DNA from: Ascoidea rubescens DSM 1968
Taxonomy: Eukaryota; Ascomycota; Saccharomycetes; Ascoideales; Ascoideaceae
Reading direction: 5' to 3'
Assembly (NCBI RefSeq): GCF_001661345.1
Contig: NW_017962916.1
Location: 600,826 to 664,825, forward strand
Length of the DNA: 64,000 bases
Below the pieces are notes generated by a model. The model did no database searches, was not told where the DNA came from, and saw only the letters and a list, made by a program, of their open reading frames with translations. The first letter of the stretch is position 1, and every line of letters begins with the position of its first letter. The position numbers were made by a program, and so were the translations under genes. Positions 20,201-29,800 of this stretch are shown in pieces.

Positions 20201-20846
20201 CAATTACTTGTCAAAGGATTCCAAATGTAATAGCGACACTAAAGTATTTGGCGTTCCAATTCAAGATGTCTGCGAAAGAGAAGGCAGATACGTTCCTAGT
20301 GTCGTTGAAGATTTGTTATCTGAAATTGAAAAACGCGGGTTAGATGAAGTTGGTCTTTACAGAGTTCCTGGGGCTGTAGCCAACATTCAAGCTTTGAAAC
20401 TTGCTTTTGACGAGGGCGAACGCATTTCTATGAATGATCAACGCTGGTCAGAAATCAATACATTAGCCGGATGTTTTAAATTATATTTAAGAGAGTTGCC
20501 TGATTCCCTTTTAACATCTGAAATGTTGCCCAGTTTTGTTTCAGCTGCCAAATCTGAAGATGTAATTGGTACTTTACGTGATCTCGTACGTCAATTACCA
20601 AAGTATAACTATTATCTTTTGAAAAGATTGGTCGAGCATTTAAATAAAGTGACTGAGAAATCCGAAAGCAATCGTATGGATGCACCAAACCTTGCAATGG
20701 TGTTTTCCATGAGTTTTTTGAGTGATGATGACTATGGTTCTAACTTGGGATCCTTGCAAACAATTTTAAATTTGATGATTAAGACTCCATATGATTTTTT
20801 TGAAAATACTTCTATGGATAGAGCAAGTGCTGTTTACCTTTTTTAA
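14259..20846 (+). CDS. BEM2: Bem2 Rho GTPase-activating protein
   Basis: 2195 residues from the ATG at 14259 (MKKMRWTSRNKRR); upstream in-frame codons are T/C-rich leader. Bem2 stimulates GTP hydrolysis on Rho1/Cdc42-type GTPases in polarity, bud emergence and wall integrity. Residues 1-400 are Asn/Ser homopolymer runs. A WLNKTSS...SWRLYKAELKG segment near 415-450 looks like a PH strand set. A RasGEF/Cdc25-like helical region (about 800-900, ending SIPVLRLRKTW) follows. A PH domain precedes the C-terminal RhoGAP domain (about 1985-2175), with its arginine finger in GLYRVPGA at Arg2035. Length matches yeast Bem2 (2167). The conserved C-terminal GAP half makes the assignment firm. Confidence 0.94.
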   Translation: MKKMRWTSRNKRRSVSHIKNFSNLPINNNNNNNNNNISNNNSNNNNNNNNNNNNNNNNNNNITNNDSNSISISNSNYNNSNSDLIPDISQFNTTNNNTNNFNNSVSSFNYQNSSSLSPRSSSSSTLDNIPPSFHKNPSSSSFNNSFNNSYSNHTSDNNNNNNSNSNSNNNNTSLSNSISTLTPKTQPHYQQSKQDSSDSSSISNSIVSSNQNMTVVVDKKPEIYSINNNNNNNNKIKNLQHSFQDLSISSMPKINNISSPSNVKLDYSAQNISSLINSQPSCSTTATSNINSLSLKESYEYDSSILTSSTLVENLNRYDLSHDENHHHHQNNNNNNNNHSHYTTNHNDDPNLNPTININTTNDSNNNSSSFVNSFKNSSSTSNLNINMSFNSIHSNHSHPKLNANNYDNYSFKTGWLNKTSSNVNSWSNNINPDSWRLYKAELKGPSLLLYKPPNDLGVKNFDPNLDLNKQILYPQIDEEFQPQSSSIPNPSTSSIISSNQLSSNQIRHSRNMSTINNQPQSINQKSSNNNNSNANTNTNNDNNNIDDKNNSHNSDTQCSTSLRSTSTIKINKILSPISIPTIKPKLTYLSANYPHPQLKLDINTGSILSGTLEAICHTVLFNDSESEKFIDSILSIVPLFGDIKECIEYFIEYSITFTSNPQQLKKCISNLKFPIPQNIYTTIQISEQIDSKITTRLGSVVVKIQDRFSGMLLDQNIFENLLRLLELITIHNQEFGLSLKNSVQNKQIEMTELLVFNKNNLARPLKEEQSLSAERFLQIELNEFADQINLMDLRFNQEWNPKTDPSLLYETGYTYSRYNPLIYDAISNIHYLGRLLVDHLFVDEKSRNNPEFRAEILSRWILLGLLFDQKGDMVSWLAIASVICSIPVLRLRKTWSFIESKVQKIASSQFAPVIFELDRRSLISEATHKTAYHVIAPQGIGKTYSKNRVVPYFGDLSIKMVASSNIKQCEKRDQRIKISFSRWDEYLDQVQDIKDFGPFPKPIPGLQKLLYNLLNTHVSLPPLKQEDIMELSLEVESNYTGNFFEYHFLPKTPFTNGGFAPIVFNEVLPYYKFLDQDSLLEASGIPKNRKREREKERRLAIAKEFGEDGERLERKIDHITAPNMNAHITGIDEVDILNYSATIKLESHNLFMDYVKDIFNIDTSIFHISDGIVFKTQNDNGFKFPGFSGNDEDNKFRNSKRVSVVDSNDVFNILDKPISINVVLKSVSLERLIDILVLTPGIFSHFIEKADIDKYFSMIQTDQNSVGYNFVNLNMDLRLFTATFFACYRSFCCPIQLLKSLGRRFVGAKSAAISIQRLKESNYHTEDHVFPDWDSSSGIDDPEVNWKYAGQIGIGVLEALYIMVSDHFSDFADDLSTRQMFLEILKIIDQEVSLDWKTILSRYKYTEQYAELKPLFERLLSLYKKIRKTYIKKSYRPIDPYMKTQTYSSTLSTIPHNGLLPSSSLFNEIEEFIEKLDIIICEAFNYISVSDWMTVFELLEMQIIKNPTSLFNYKSMNTTTSEDDLKISTIFLFIETLYGENSDDLIIKKFPPSVQSIIELHSRIEHYFKALITDPKITIVERRGRMATILTMLKISRCRMESLDLFIENSQVSSSAHIPSFLESCISQAIISPESRWFVNTWIYTSAKINTGKNIYKWDTLSDLLPVFPSSILSDGLKHNLTPCVGWLVERLLEIALYIPNISVQDSKLINFDKRRFLFNTVTSVLEMKPFEYNITPEEFDHIKNNFAFLYVLKKDPFKISDIRNTSQRENKEYSRNEQRNRLFSTLVKAEYDKLSRDSKKRDMLEIHENKYRNQKFPISQFTSNITTGNRPTHHQPTTSSSSSIHSLQNSKRTQTNSSNNLNEKSNGFQSNSKQNGRFRIGGLFKSAVRPFSINVGNSWATDKVCAPSELPNPYTINDLRSKPLFQISLFECKPLIIHSSSIQGFFKIVSLSGEEYSFQAANNREASDWVKTLQLSKRYNYLSKDSKCNSDTKVFGVPIQDVCEREGRYVPSVVEDLLSEIEKRGLDEVGLYRVPGAVANIQALKLAFDEGERISMNDQRWSEINTLAGCFKLYLRELPDSLLTSEMLPSFVSAAKSEDVIGTLRDLVRQLPKYNYYLLKRLVEHLNKVTEKSESNRMDAPNLAMVFSMSFLSDDDYGSNLGSLQTILNLMIKTPYDFFENTSMDRASAVYLF

Positions 20847-21500
20847 CTACATAACCCTTTAAACATCGGGTATAAAAATAATTATGTTTGATTGTAATTA
20901 TGTTTTAATTTTTTTTTATTTTTGTTAAATTTAATGTTTGCCTAAAATTTTGGGGTTGCTTATGCTTTTGGGTGTTGATTATGTTCCTATCTCAATCTTT
21001 GTTTTGCTCTTGAACCGGCAAATCCAACTAATACTTATCGGACTTTTTTTAATTTGTTGTAAATTTTATTTCCTATTAAATTTTTTTAATTGATTTTAAT
21101 TTTCCTCCATTTTCCTTCATTTTACTTGATTTACTGTTATACTTAATAGTTTTGCTTTGTTTATTATTATATTTATTATTATATCTATTATTATATTTAT
21201 TTATTACCTTTATTATTATGTTTCAATTTCTATTATTTTCACTGTTTATTTATTGATTGATTTCCTTCAAGGTATATTATTGTTTATTGTTTCAAGTTTT
21301 AAGTTTCAAGTCTTAAGTTTCTTGAAGCCCTTTATTTTTTATTTTTTTGTTTTAACAACTTTAGTTTTATATTTTTAGAAAGTATTTTTTTATTCTCAAT
21401 ATAGTTTGTAAAACAATTTTTAATTAATAATTTTTAAACGAATGTTAAGATTGTGTAAATTATCAAAAAGTAGAACTGAAGAATATCAAGCAATAGTTCT
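20847..21500. other. Convergent intergenic, BEM2 / DHR2
   Basis: This 654-bp region is strongly T-rich on the plus strand, with (TTATTATA) and TTTCAAGTTTTAAG repeats between 21150 and 21320. It is the 3' region of two convergent genes. Frames found in it are low-complexity Ile/Phe/Tyr and not credible. Confidence 0.65.
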
Positions 21501-23717
21501 TCAGGTATCAAGAGAAACCTTTGCTGTTAAGCCAGTTGGAAAAACCTCTTGCATCCATGAAACCTCAATAGCAGAGCAATTTCTAGCATATCCTTTAGTG
21601 GTAAACACAAATTCAGTGTACATTATTGCTTCTTGTTTGGTACCAAAAATCAACGAAGAAGGATGGATCGAGATCAATTGACCTGAAGTCACAGTTCTAT
21701 AAGATCTATCAGGAAGCCCCAAGGCAGTATTTGTAAAAAAACCTTTTAAAAAGGACTTTAATATATCACTAACATTGAATGCTTTTGTCAACTTTTCAGA
21801 CATCATGTCTGAGTCATTTTCACCATCTAAATATAAGATGTGTTTATTGTGTTTTCTGTCGCTTTTAAGCATTGTGTTCATATAATCATTTAGCTGTTTT
21901 CTAATTCTGAGAACATTTTGAAATCCTCTGAAATTTAAAGACAATTCTTCACACCATTTTTTTTTCTGTTTGTCATTATTGATATCAACAAAATAATCAA
22001 AGAGCTCTTTAAACATCAATAAGTCGCCAAATCTTGAACCTAAATTGCATAAATTTCTTCTTTTTTCATTCACTTCATCTCGAACTTCAGGTAGTGGATT
22101 GAATATAAGATTTTGAACATTTAGACAAGCTACAATATCAATGACAGGTTGAAGGCAATTTAAATCAAAAGCTGTTAGCAAGACCACTGCTAGTTGAGGA
22201 GGAACAGGAAAAATAGCCATTTTGTTGCCTAGTTTTGTTATTTTGCCATTGTCATCCAATGCCTTTAAGATATACAACTGCTGTAAAGCTGAAAATAGAG
22301 ACTCTTCACCAGGATGTTCAATCCATGACCAATTGATTATATCATCTACATTTAATTTTTTTAACATTAGTATGGGATGGGATAAGTCAGTTCTAGAAAT
22401 CTCAGCTTCAGTTTGATGAGGTAATTTTAGATAATCATTTTCAGTATATAAACGATAAGTTTTTCCTGGTCTTTCTCTCCCAGCTCTACCTGATCTTTGA
22501 GTTGCGGAAGCTTGAGATATTGGGACAGTCAATAATGTAGCCAAACCTAGACTATGCCTCCATATTTTGATCTTTCTCAAACCTGAATCGATAACATATC
22601 TGACACCAGGAACTGTTAAGGAAGTCTCTGCAATGTTAGTTGCAAGAATTACTTTTCGTTTATTTGGACGTAATTTTTGGAAAACTTTTAGTTGTTGATG
22701 AGGTGGTAAGGCAGCGTAAAGAGGCAAGGGAACCAAAATTGGAGCCTCTTTAGGAATGAATGGTGCCAATTTTTCAAGAGATAAAACGCATTTATCGATT
22801 TCCTCTTGACCAGCAAAAAAAGCCAAAATGTCACCATCTGGTTCTGCTTGGTTTATTTGAAGTACTGCTTTTATCATCGATTCCACGATATCATTGGATG
22901 GTTGTGATAGGTATAATCTATCAACTGGATACATTTTTCCTTGAACAAATAATACGTCAGCATTATCAAAGAATTTAGAAAAACGATCAGCTTCTAGAGT
23001 AGCAGACATGATTATTAATTTCAAATCACTAGGTCTCTTTTTTAATAAATCCTTTAAAAAGCCCATTAGTAAATCTGTTAGTATTGTTCTTTCATGAGCT
23101 TCGTCGATAATTATAGTGGAATAGTCAGTCAAATCTAGGTCCAACATTACTTCTCTCAAAAGCATACCATCGGTCAAATATTTAAGTTTTGTTCTTTTGA
23201 TTGAAGATTTATTATCAAAACGAACCGAATAACCAACTTGATCGCCTACGCATGTGCCATATTCTTCGGCAACTCTGGTGGCCAAATTTATAGCAGCAAC
23301 TCTTCTTGGTTGAGTGACAGCTATCTTTTTGTCGTTTAATGGAATTAAAAACTGGGGTATTTGAGTGGATTTACCAGAACCTGTTTCTCCGATAAGGACA
23401 GTTACTTGATTTTTTTGAATATAAGAAAGAATCTTTTTCTTTGCTGAATATACAGGCAAGGTTTTTCTAACAATTAGTAGCTCCTTTGCCCTTTTTTTAA
23501 TAGAGAAAGGATCTGAGCTCAATTGGGATTCCTGCTGGTCTTCTTCGTCATCTGTATGGTAATATACTATTTTTCTCTTTTGTTTCTTTAAAGGTGGGAT
23601 CTTTTCAGTGATTTTTTTTGAATTCTTGTCGGAACTGTTGGGTATTTTTCTTGTTTTGAAATTGTCTTCGAGTCTTTTCACAGCATTTCTCTTATGTGAA
23701 TGTTTTCTGTTCTGCAT
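21501..23717 (-). CDS. DHR2: DEAH-box RNA helicase Dhr2
   Basis: 738 residues, against 735 in yeast Dhr2. It is a nucleolar ATP-dependent helicase for 18S rRNA processing and small-subunit assembly. After a basic N-terminus come Walker A GETGSGKS (110-117), TQPRR, DEAH (205-208), SAT (238-240), the conserved helicase segment LATNIAETSLTVPGVRYVIDSG and QRSGRAGRERPGK. The C-terminal winged-helix, ratchet and OB-fold regions of DEAH/RHA helicases are present. The lack of N-terminal extra domains and the length separate it from Prp2/16/22/43 and Dhr1. I found no in-frame CTG codon in it. Confidence 0.93.
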   Translation of the reverse strand: MQNRKHSHKRNAVKRLEDNFKTRKIPNSSDKNSKKITEKIPPLKKQKRKIVYYHTDDEEDQQESQLSSDPFSIKKRAKELLIVRKTLPVYSAKKKILSYIQKNQVTVLIGETGSGKSTQIPQFLIPLNDKKIAVTQPRRVAAINLATRVAEEYGTCVGDQVGYSVRFDNKSSIKRTKLKYLTDGMLLREVMLDLDLTDYSTIIIDEAHERTILTDLLMGFLKDLLKKRPSDLKLIIMSATLEADRFSKFFDNADVLFVQGKMYPVDRLYLSQPSNDIVESMIKAVLQINQAEPDGDILAFFAGQEEIDKCVLSLEKLAPFIPKEAPILVPLPLYAALPPHQQLKVFQKLRPNKRKVILATNIAETSLTVPGVRYVIDSGLRKIKIWRHSLGLATLLTVPISQASATQRSGRAGRERPGKTYRLYTENDYLKLPHQTEAEISRTDLSHPILMLKKLNVDDIINWSWIEHPGEESLFSALQQLYILKALDDNGKITKLGNKMAIFPVPPQLAVVLLTAFDLNCLQPVIDIVACLNVQNLIFNPLPEVRDEVNEKRRNLCNLGSRFGDLLMFKELFDYFVDINNDKQKKKWCEELSLNFRGFQNVLRIRKQLNDYMNTMLKSDRKHNKHILYLDGENDSDMMSEKLTKAFNVSDILKSFLKGFFTNTALGLPDRSYRTVTSGQLISIHPSSLIFGTKQEAIMYTEFVFTTKGYARNCSAIEVSWMQEVFPTGLTAKVSLDT

Positions 23718-24366
23718 TTTTTGGGTCTAGAAAACTCGAGAGGCATTCAAGAAGGCAAACCTGTTTTCTCCTGGTGTTGTTATGAAAAGTTTCAGCTCAA
23801 GAGCTAAAAATGTGGAAAAAAAAAAGAATTAGACTTTTGAACCAGTGACACGGATTCCAAAAATTTTTATGTTTTTGTCTCACAGGTTTTGTGATTTTTG
23901 GAATTGCAAAAATTCTGTGGACTCGTGAAAATAGAAAATGTGATTATTGGATATGGAAACAAGTGATTATAAAGATAATCAAGATAATTGAAGCAAAGAT
24001 GGAAATGGAAATAGAAATGAAAATGAAAATGAAAATGAAATTCTAGTAGTGATGACGAATCAGAAAGGAATTGGGCTTATAAATATACAAAAAAAATTAC
24101 ACAAGCTTTGAAAGGAAGTTTGAGAGAATGTTGGTTTAGTGATTTTAGGGGAGAGTAAAGTTAGAAAGCAATTTTATGAGATAGAGGGTATATATGATTA
24201 GAAGCAAAAATACCAAGAGATAATTGATATCAAGACAAAAGTGAAGAAAAAAAATGTGGTGCTAATAGTAGTGGTTACCCCAAGGCAATTGATGTTGATG
24301 CGATGTTGATTCTGACAATTTACTCTAGCAGCAGTGGTAATGAGAATAGGAATAAAAGTAGCCAGA
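23718..24366. other. Intergenic, DHR2 promoter / WIP1 3' end
   Basis: This 649-bp region holds the DHR2 promoter with an RRPE-like tract and a Gly/Glu-codon-like GAAATG repeat (about 24003-24040). No gene is recognised. Confidence 0.6.
23859..23868. promoter_or_regulatory. RRPE-like AAAAATTTTT upstream of DHR2
   Basis: A perfect 10-bp A5T5 tract 142 bp upstream of the DHR2 ATG matches the ribosomal RNA processing element core of yeast ribosome-biogenesis promoters. In an AT-rich genome chance occurrence is real, so confidence is limited. Confidence 0.4.
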
Positions 24367-24630
24367 TCAGCCTTTGAATTTCTTTAGCATTTTCTCCTTG
24401 ATGTTGTTCAAATGAACCAAATTCAAATCGTTGGAGTTGTCCTTCTCCTTGAGAAGTTTGATTTCGTTGACTATGGAGTTGATAAACAAGACGTAGTTCA
24501 AGTAGATAACCAAGTCTGCAGAGTCATTTTTGAATCTGATTTTGTCGTCATGGGCTTCAGAAATAAAAGCAGCCCTGGCCCTGAGAGCCTTTCTGAAGGA
24601 GGACCTCTTGATTTTCTTAAAGGGAGCCAT
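24367..24630 (-). CDS. WIP1: CENP-W / Wip1-like histone-fold kinetochore protein
   Basis: 87 residues, easily missed. CENP-W (Wip1 in S. cerevisiae, 89 residues) pairs with CENP-T/Cnn1 as histone-fold proteins of the inner kinetochore. The basic N-terminus, the central pattern SADLVIYLNYVLFINSIVNE, and the C-terminal NNIKEKMLKKFKG follow the human CENP-W pattern of a hydrophobic LL-HLN-LLFV-R-L helix, a loop and a final AA-VILKK-RG helix. Length, charge and helix spacing agree. The gene is divergent from the lyase gene with 471 bp between. Alternatives are a small unrelated helical protein or another histone-fold subunit, but the HLN-LLF-like core favours CENP-W. Confidence 0.75.
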   Translation of the reverse strand: MAPFKKIKRSSFRKALRARAAFISEAHDDKIRFKNDSADLVIYLNYVLFINSIVNEIKLLKEKDNSNDLNLVHLNNIKEKMLKKFKG

Positions 24631-25101
24631 CTAAGCAATGTCGTGAGTAACAGTATGAGCAGCGGTGCTGTGATATGGAAAAGAGTAGCCATTTCACCTT
24701 TCAACCCAAAGTCGGATTATATCTGCACACAGCTGCACCAACACGTGTAACTGAAAGATCCAGCCCAGCGGCTCTGATCTGCCGAGACCCATCTTGCTGG
24801 CGCTGATGCCATTTGCGCCGAGCCCTTGGTCCAGGCCTCGGCTGACACGCGCTGCATATCCGGAGCGCGCATCGGAAAACGCGCTGTGATTGGCGGAGAG
24901 GTCGCGGGCAGCGGGCGCGGGCTGGAGGTGCTGCTTCGGAAATGGGTCGGGATAGGCCTCAGCGCGCCGGCGGAGCAGAGGTGGGTATATAAGACTCTCG
25001 AGCTGTCTGTTTTCTCTCTCAGCTCAGATCCCCAGCTCTTGCCTGTTGGTCTTTCTTCTTCTCCAGCTTCTTCCTCATCCTCGTCCTGTTTCCTTGCCAA
25101 A
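24631..25101. other. Divergent promoter, WIP1 / lyase
   Basis: This 471-bp region is GC-rich from 24770 to 24985, unlike the surrounding DNA. It contains several CGG triplets, a TGATTGG (24887-24893), a TATA box and a CT-rich leader before the lyase ATG. The CGG density is compatible with zinc-cluster (Zn2Cys6) activators of carbon metabolism, but no consensus spacing is exact. Confidence 0.55.
24986..24992 (+). promoter_or_regulatory. TATA box of the lyase gene
   Basis: TATATAA 110 bp upstream of the ATG at 25102, between the GC-rich region and a CT-rich leader, in the usual yeast position. It implies a regulated promoter. Confidence 0.7.
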
Positions 25102-26790
25102 ATGATTAGATTGAACACCGCAGCTTCAATTAAAAGATCTTTAGTCACCATCAAGCCCTTCTCTTCCTTCAGAATGCAATCCACACTCTCAAAGTTCCCT
25201 TACCCAGACCAGGCTCAAGAGAAGGATTATTTTGCTGCTGAGGTCGACAGAATCCAAAAGAGATTCAACTCTCCTCGTTACAAGGACATCAAGAGACCTT
25301 ACACTGCCAAAGATGTTGCTCTCCACAGAGGAACCCTCCCAAACAGCTATCCCTCCTCGATTCAGGCTGATAAACTATTCAATTTGTTGACCCAAAGAAA
25401 ATCGGAAAAAAAGCCAGTCCACACAATTGGCTCGGTTGATCCTGTTCAAATGTCTCAATCTGCTTTAAATCAAGAAATTGTCTACATCTCAGGTTGGGCC
25501 TGTTCCTCTTTATTGACCACCACCAACGAGGTTTCCCCAGATTTTGGTGACTACCCTTACGACACCGTTCCAAACCAAGTCGACCGTTTATTCAGAGCCC
25601 AATTGTTGCACGACAAAAAGTCCTTTCAAGAATACGCCAAAAATGGCTTCGAGGGCAAGAGAATCGACTACTTGAGACCAATCATTGCCGACGGTGATAC
25701 TGGTCATGGTGGTCTAAGTGCTGTCATGAAATTGGCCAAACTATTCGCTGAAAAAGGTGCTGCCGCTATCCATTTGGAAGATCAACTCCATGGTGGTAAA
25801 AAATGTGGTCACTTGGCTGGAAAAGTCATTGTCCCAACTTCAACTCACATCAGCAGATTAATTGCAACAAGAATGCAATGGGATCTTATGGACTCAAACA
25901 ACCTTTTGATTGCTAGAACTGATTCAGAATCTGGTACTTTGTTATCTTCCTCAATTGATCCTGCCGACCACGAATTCATTCTTGGTATCACTGAACCAAC
26001 TAAACCTTTAGCCCAAATCTTGAGTGAAGCTGAAGCCAAAGGGGAATCCTCTGCTGTCATTAACGACTTGGAATCAGACTGGTACAGCTCTGCTAAATTG
26101 CTCACTTTCAACGAAGCCGTTGAAGCAAAATTAAATCAATTGGGTAAAAGCTCTCTCTACTCAGAATATCTCTCCAAGGCTCAAGGTAAGGCCATCTTTG
26201 ACCAAAAGCAAATCATCAAAGAATTAATTAACGAAGAAGTCTTCTTCGACTGGGATGCTCCAAGAACTAAAGAAGGTCATTACCAAGTTCAAGCCGGTAT
26301 CAAACCCGCTGTCAAGAGAGCTCTAGCTTTCGCTCCTTACGCTGAATTATTATGGTTAGAAACAAAGACCCCTGACTTGAAATATGCCTCCGAATTTGCT
26401 AAACAAATCTTAGATAAATACCCAAACAAATTCTTAGTCTATAACTTGTCTCCTTCCTTCAACTGGTTATCCCAAGGTTTCACCGAAAATGACTTGAAAG
26501 ATTTTGTATTTGAATTAGCCAAGGTTGGTTTCACTCTACAGTTAGTCTCATTAGCAGGTTTACATACCAATGCCTTAGCAACATGGCAATTATCAAATGC
26601 CTTCAAGACCCAAGGTATGAAGGCCTACGTCGACTTGGTCCAATCAAAGGAAAAAGAAACAAAGTGTGATGTTTTCACTCATCAAAAATGGTCTGGTAAC
26701 AGTTATATGGACAGCTTAATAAGCTCTGTTCAAAGTGGTTCTTCTCAAACTTCTTCAACTGGTAAAGACTCAACTGAACACAGTTTCTAA
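25102..26790 (+). CDS. ICL2: Mitochondrial (2-methyl)isocitrate lyase, Icl2 type
   Basis: 562 residues from the ATG at 25102; the upstream in-frame extension crosses the TATA box and is not coding. It belongs to the PEP-mutase/isocitrate-lyase superfamily. The catalytic motif KKCGHLAGK has Cys235. DGDTGHGG and [14 protein letters not shown] form the metal and substrate site, and ARTDSESG follows. The first ~35 residues ([13 protein letters not shown]...) are basic, Ser/Thr-rich and free of acid, like a mitochondrial presequence. With the LHGG insertion before the catalytic loop, this favours the mitochondrial 2-methylisocitrate lyase of propionate degradation (Icl2, 575 residues) over glyoxylate-cycle Icl1. 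The active-site loop alone does not settle substrate. Codon bias toward TTG and AAC/GGT suggests good expression. Confidence 0.82.
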   Translation: MIRLNTAASIKRSLVTIKPFSSFRMQSTLSKFPYPDQAQEKDYFAAEVDRIQKRFNSPRYKDIKRPYTAKDVALHRGTLPNSYPSSIQADKLFNLLTQRKSEKKPVHTIGSVDPVQMSQSALNQEIVYISGWACSSLLTTTNEVSPDFGDYPYDTVPNQVDRLFRAQLLHDKKSFQEYAKNGFEGKRIDYLRPIIADGDTGHGGLSAVMKLAKLFAEKGAAAIHLEDQLHGGKKCGHLAGKVIVPTSTHISRLIATRMQWDLMDSNNLLIARTDSESGTLLSSSIDPADHEFILGITEPTKPLAQILSEAEAKGESSAVINDLESDWYSSAKLLTFNEAVEAKLNQLGKSSLYSEYLSKAQGKAIFDQKQIIKELINEEVFFDWDAPRTKEGHYQVQAGIKPAVKRALAFAPYAELLWLETKTPDLKYASEFAKQILDKYPNKFLVYNLSPSFNWLSQGFTENDLKDFVFELAKVGFTLQLVSLAGLHTNALATWQLSNAFKTQGMKAYVDLVQSKEKETKCDVFTHQKWSGNSYMDSLISSVQSGSSQTSSTGKDSTEHSF

Positions 26791-27362
26791 TTGGCTACTC
26801 AAATAAAAAGTATTTAGTTATATATATATATATATTTATTTATTTATTTATTTATAAAAAAAAAAGAACTTTATGATTTATGTTGCATTAAATATCTTTA
26901 TTTTTTCTGGTTTTATATACATTTCTTCCTTCAAAACTTAATAAACTGTTAAATTAAAAAAAAAGAAGTAAAGCTACAATTACAATTACAATTTATATAT
27001 AATATGTATTAGTACAATAACCATTCTTAATTTTGGTTAAAAAAATCACTTCATGATAACTATAAACATTAAAATTCCCTTTTTCTAATTTGATAAAGTG
27101 AAAAATTAAAACTAAAAATTGATAAAAGAAATAAAACAGAAAATAACGAATAAATAAATAAATAGATAAATAAATAAATAACAAAAAATGCAATAATCAA
27201 ATTATTTATATGAATTTAATTAAACTGAGACTTTTCAAAGCCAAAAGTTTTCAATTTTCAAAAAAATAAGTAAAATACCACCAGGCTAATAGACATAAAA
27301 AAGAGAATAAACAAAAACTAAATTTTTCATTTTTTTCAATCATCAGAAGAATATAAACAAGC
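26791..27362. other. Convergent intergenic, ICL2 / ILV3
   Basis: This 572-bp region is very AT-rich, with a TA run then TTTA repeats (about 26819-26855) and AAAT repeats (about 27141-27180). It is a shared 3' region with no gene. Confidence 0.7.
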
Positions 27363-29177
27363 TTAATCACTATCAGTAACACATCCCTTTGAAGCATCTG
27401 AAACTAATTTGGAGTACTTGTATAATGTACCTCTAGTATATCTTGGTGTAGGTGCAACCCATTTTTTCTTTCTTTCAGCAATGATTGATTCATCCACCAA
27501 TAAATCGATTTTGTTATTATCACTATCAATTACAATTTCATCGCCATTTTCAACTAAACCAATTGGACCACCAACAGCAGCTTCAGGAACAATATGGCCA
27601 ATCAAGAAACCATGAGATCCACCTGAAAATCTACCATCAGTTAACAATGCAACGTCTTTACCTAAACCATATCCCATAAGCGCAGAAGAAGGTTTTAACA
27701 TCTCAGGCATACCTGGTCCACCCTTAGGTCCTTCATATCTGATTATAACAACAGTTTTTTCGCCCTTTTTAATTTCGCCCTTTTCTAAAGCATGAATGAA
27801 ATCATCTTCTTCTTCATAAACTTTGGCCTTACCTTTAAAGTAGGTACCTTCTTTACCGGTAATTTTAGCAACAGCACCTCCTGGAGCTAAAGAACCGTAT
27901 AGAATTTGCAAATGGCCTCTGGGTTTTAGAGGTTTTTCAATAGGATAAATCAAATCCTGATCTTTAGATAAATCAGGAACGTCTACCAAATTTTCTCTGA
28001 TTGTTTTACCTGTAACAGTCAAGGCATCACCATCAATGAAACCATGGTCCATTAAATATTTCACTATAACCGGAGTTCCACCAATATTTTGAATGTCAGC
28101 CATCACATATTTACCAGAGGGTTTGAAGTTACCCAAAAATGGTGTCTTGTTAGAAATTTTTTGAAAATCGTCAATTGTTAAATCAACATCAACAGTGTGG
28201 GCAATTGCGATTAAATGCAAGACAGCATTGGTTGAACCACCAGTTGCAATAATATAAGCAATTGCATTTTCAAATGCTTTCTTTGTCATAATTTCCCTTG
28301 GTTTTAAATTTAATTTCAACAAGTTTTTAATTGCCTCACCAATATTTGCACATTCATTGAATTTTTCTTTAGAGGTGGCAGGAAACGAAGAAGAACCAGG
28401 AAGAGACATACCCATTACTTCAGCAGCACTGGCCATTGTGTTGGCAGTATACATACCACCACAAGAACCAGGACCTGGACAAGCATGTCTTATTATATCG
28501 AATCTTTGCTGTTCAGTAATTTGCTTACTTATATATTGACCATAACTTTGAAAAGCCGAAACAATATCGATTGTTTCACTATTATTTAAAGATGAACAAC
28601 CTGGGTTAATAGTTCCACCATAGACCATAATTGAAGGTCTGTTGATTCTACCCATTGACATTAATACACCAGGCATGTTTTTATCACAAGCAGGAATACC
28701 AATTAAGGCATCGTAATGTTGAGCTAAGGTGATTGTTTCAAAGGAATCAGCGATAATTTCTCTTGATTGCAAAGAATATCTCATACCTTTTGTACCCATT
28801 GAAATACCATCAGAGACACCAATAGTGTTGAATTGCATACCTTTTAAACCAGAAGCGTCTACTGATTGCTTACAAGCAAAATTAAAATCCAATAAATGAG
28901 CATTACATGGGTTACCACTCCACCAAACAGAACCGATGGCGATTTGAGGTTTGTTCATATCATCTTCAGAGAAACCAGTAGCATAAAGCATTGCTTGTGA
29001 AGCACCTTGATCCTTTGGTTGAGTAATAATTTTACTGAATCTATTTAACTGCGAGCTGGAATCATCATTTTTGTTGCTTGAATTTTGATAAAGAGCTGAG
29101 TTAATTGAAAACTGTCTCCTGATGGAAGAATTCAAAGGTAAACTTGATATTTTTGATATTTTTGATACAAAAGACAT
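27363..29177 (-). CDS. ILV3: Dihydroxy-acid dehydratase, mitochondrial
   Basis: 604 residues, against 585 in yeast. Ilv3 dehydrates dihydroxy-isovalerate and dihydroxy-methylvalerate in valine and isoleucine synthesis and needs an iron-sulfur cluster. A mitochondrial presequence (about residues 1-35: [24 protein letters not shown]) leads into the IlvD/Edd fold. Candidate cluster cysteines are Cys91 (SGNPCNAH), Cys164 (PACDKNMPG) and Cys233/239 ([16 protein letters not shown]); [11 protein letters not shown] lies near the C-terminus. It is head-to-head with ILV6, which encodes another enzyme subunit of the same pathway. I found no in-frame CTG codon. Confidence 0.97.
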   Translation of the reverse strand: MSFVSKISKISSLPLNSSIRRQFSINSALYQNSSNKNDDSSSQLNRFSKIITQPKDQGASQAMLYATGFSEDDMNKPQIAIGSVWWSGNPCNAHLLDFNFACKQSVDASGLKGMQFNTIGVSDGISMGTKGMRYSLQSREIIADSFETITLAQHYDALIGIPACDKNMPGVLMSMGRINRPSIMVYGGTINPGCSSLNNSETIDIVSAFQSYGQYISKQITEQQRFDIIRHACPGPGSCGGMYTANTMASAAEVMGMSLPGSSSFPATSKEKFNECANIGEAIKNLLKLNLKPREIMTKKAFENAIAYIIATGGSTNAVLHLIAIAHTVDVDLTIDDFQKISNKTPFLGNFKPSGKYVMADIQNIGGTPVIVKYLMDHGFIDGDALTVTGKTIRENLVDVPDLSKDQDLIYPIEKPLKPRGHLQILYGSLAPGGAVAKITGKEGTYFKGKAKVYEEEDDFIHALEKGEIKKGEKTVVIIRYEGPKGGPGMPEMLKPSSALMGYGLGKDVALLTDGRFSGGSHGFLIGHIVPEAAVGGPIGLVENGDEIVIDSDNNKIDLLVDESIIAERKKKWVAPTPRYTRGTLYKYSKLVSDASKGCVTDSD

Positions 29178-29322
29178 TTTAAATGATGTTATCTCTGGAT
29201 TATATCAGGTTCTGTGTGTGGAATTAAAAAACTAGAGATTGTATGCTTTGAAATCCTACTGATTGAAAAATTAGCACTGAAATATTTAAAAATTTGTCTC
29301 GAACCGTTTTTCAGAGCCAAAA

Positions 29323-29329
29323 TGAGTCA
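29323..29329. promoter_or_regulatory. Gcn4-type site proximal to ILV3
   Basis: TGAGTCA, a perfect match to the Gcn4 core TGASTCA, 146 bp upstream of the ILV3 ATG. Gcn4 drives branched-chain amino-acid genes in yeasts; use here is inference from position and gene function. Confidence 0.7.
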
Positions 29330-29793
29330 AAAGCCTGAAAACAATAGAAAAAGATCCTGTGACACATTGATGTGGAGAACAGCCAATCGCAGGCTGGCAG
29401 TTTGTCAGAAATAAGCTCAGTCGACGTTTCCAAGCAATAACGTCGAGAAAACCAGCTGCAGAACAGGAGATCAGTGGGAAAAAACAGGGGAATTGCTCAT
29501 CCAACTCATTTTGACCCAAAATCAAAACGTCAAACGCCAAAAAATCACTGAAGAAAATGGAACCCACAGGACTGGCATCGTTCTGACACGTGCAGCTTTA
29601 CAAATTTACAAAAATTCTGTGACTGCCACGGAAATATCGTACATTTCGAAAACCTCGTACACAATCGCAATTTCTTGAACGGTGAAAAACGTAGCAAGCT
29701 GCGTTGCTTTTTGTGACGCACTACTGTCGATCCGGTGCTCCGTCGTCTCCGCGTTTCCGTGACGTGGATTTGACAAGGATTTTCTCCAGCACT

Positions 29794-29800
29794 TGACTCA
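29794..29800. promoter_or_regulatory. Gcn4-type site proximal to ILV6
   Basis: TGACTCA, 89 bp upstream of the ILV6 ATG, the second perfect Gcn4 core in the same intergenic region and the one nearest ILV6. Confidence 0.7.

Noticed and set aside
25102-26790. Alternative assignment as glyoxylate-cycle Icl1
   Set aside because: The presequence-like N-terminus and the LHGG segment before the catalytic loop fit Icl2 better, although substrate is not proven.
29214-29414. 66-codon frame in the ILV3/ILV6 promoter as a possible upstream peptide
   Set aside because: It starts at a non-ATG or isolated codon, spans a Gcn4 site and has no conserved feature.
29732-29742. CCGGTGCTCCG as a Leu3 site for ILV genes
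   Set aside because: Does not match the CCGGNNCCGG spacing or symmetry.
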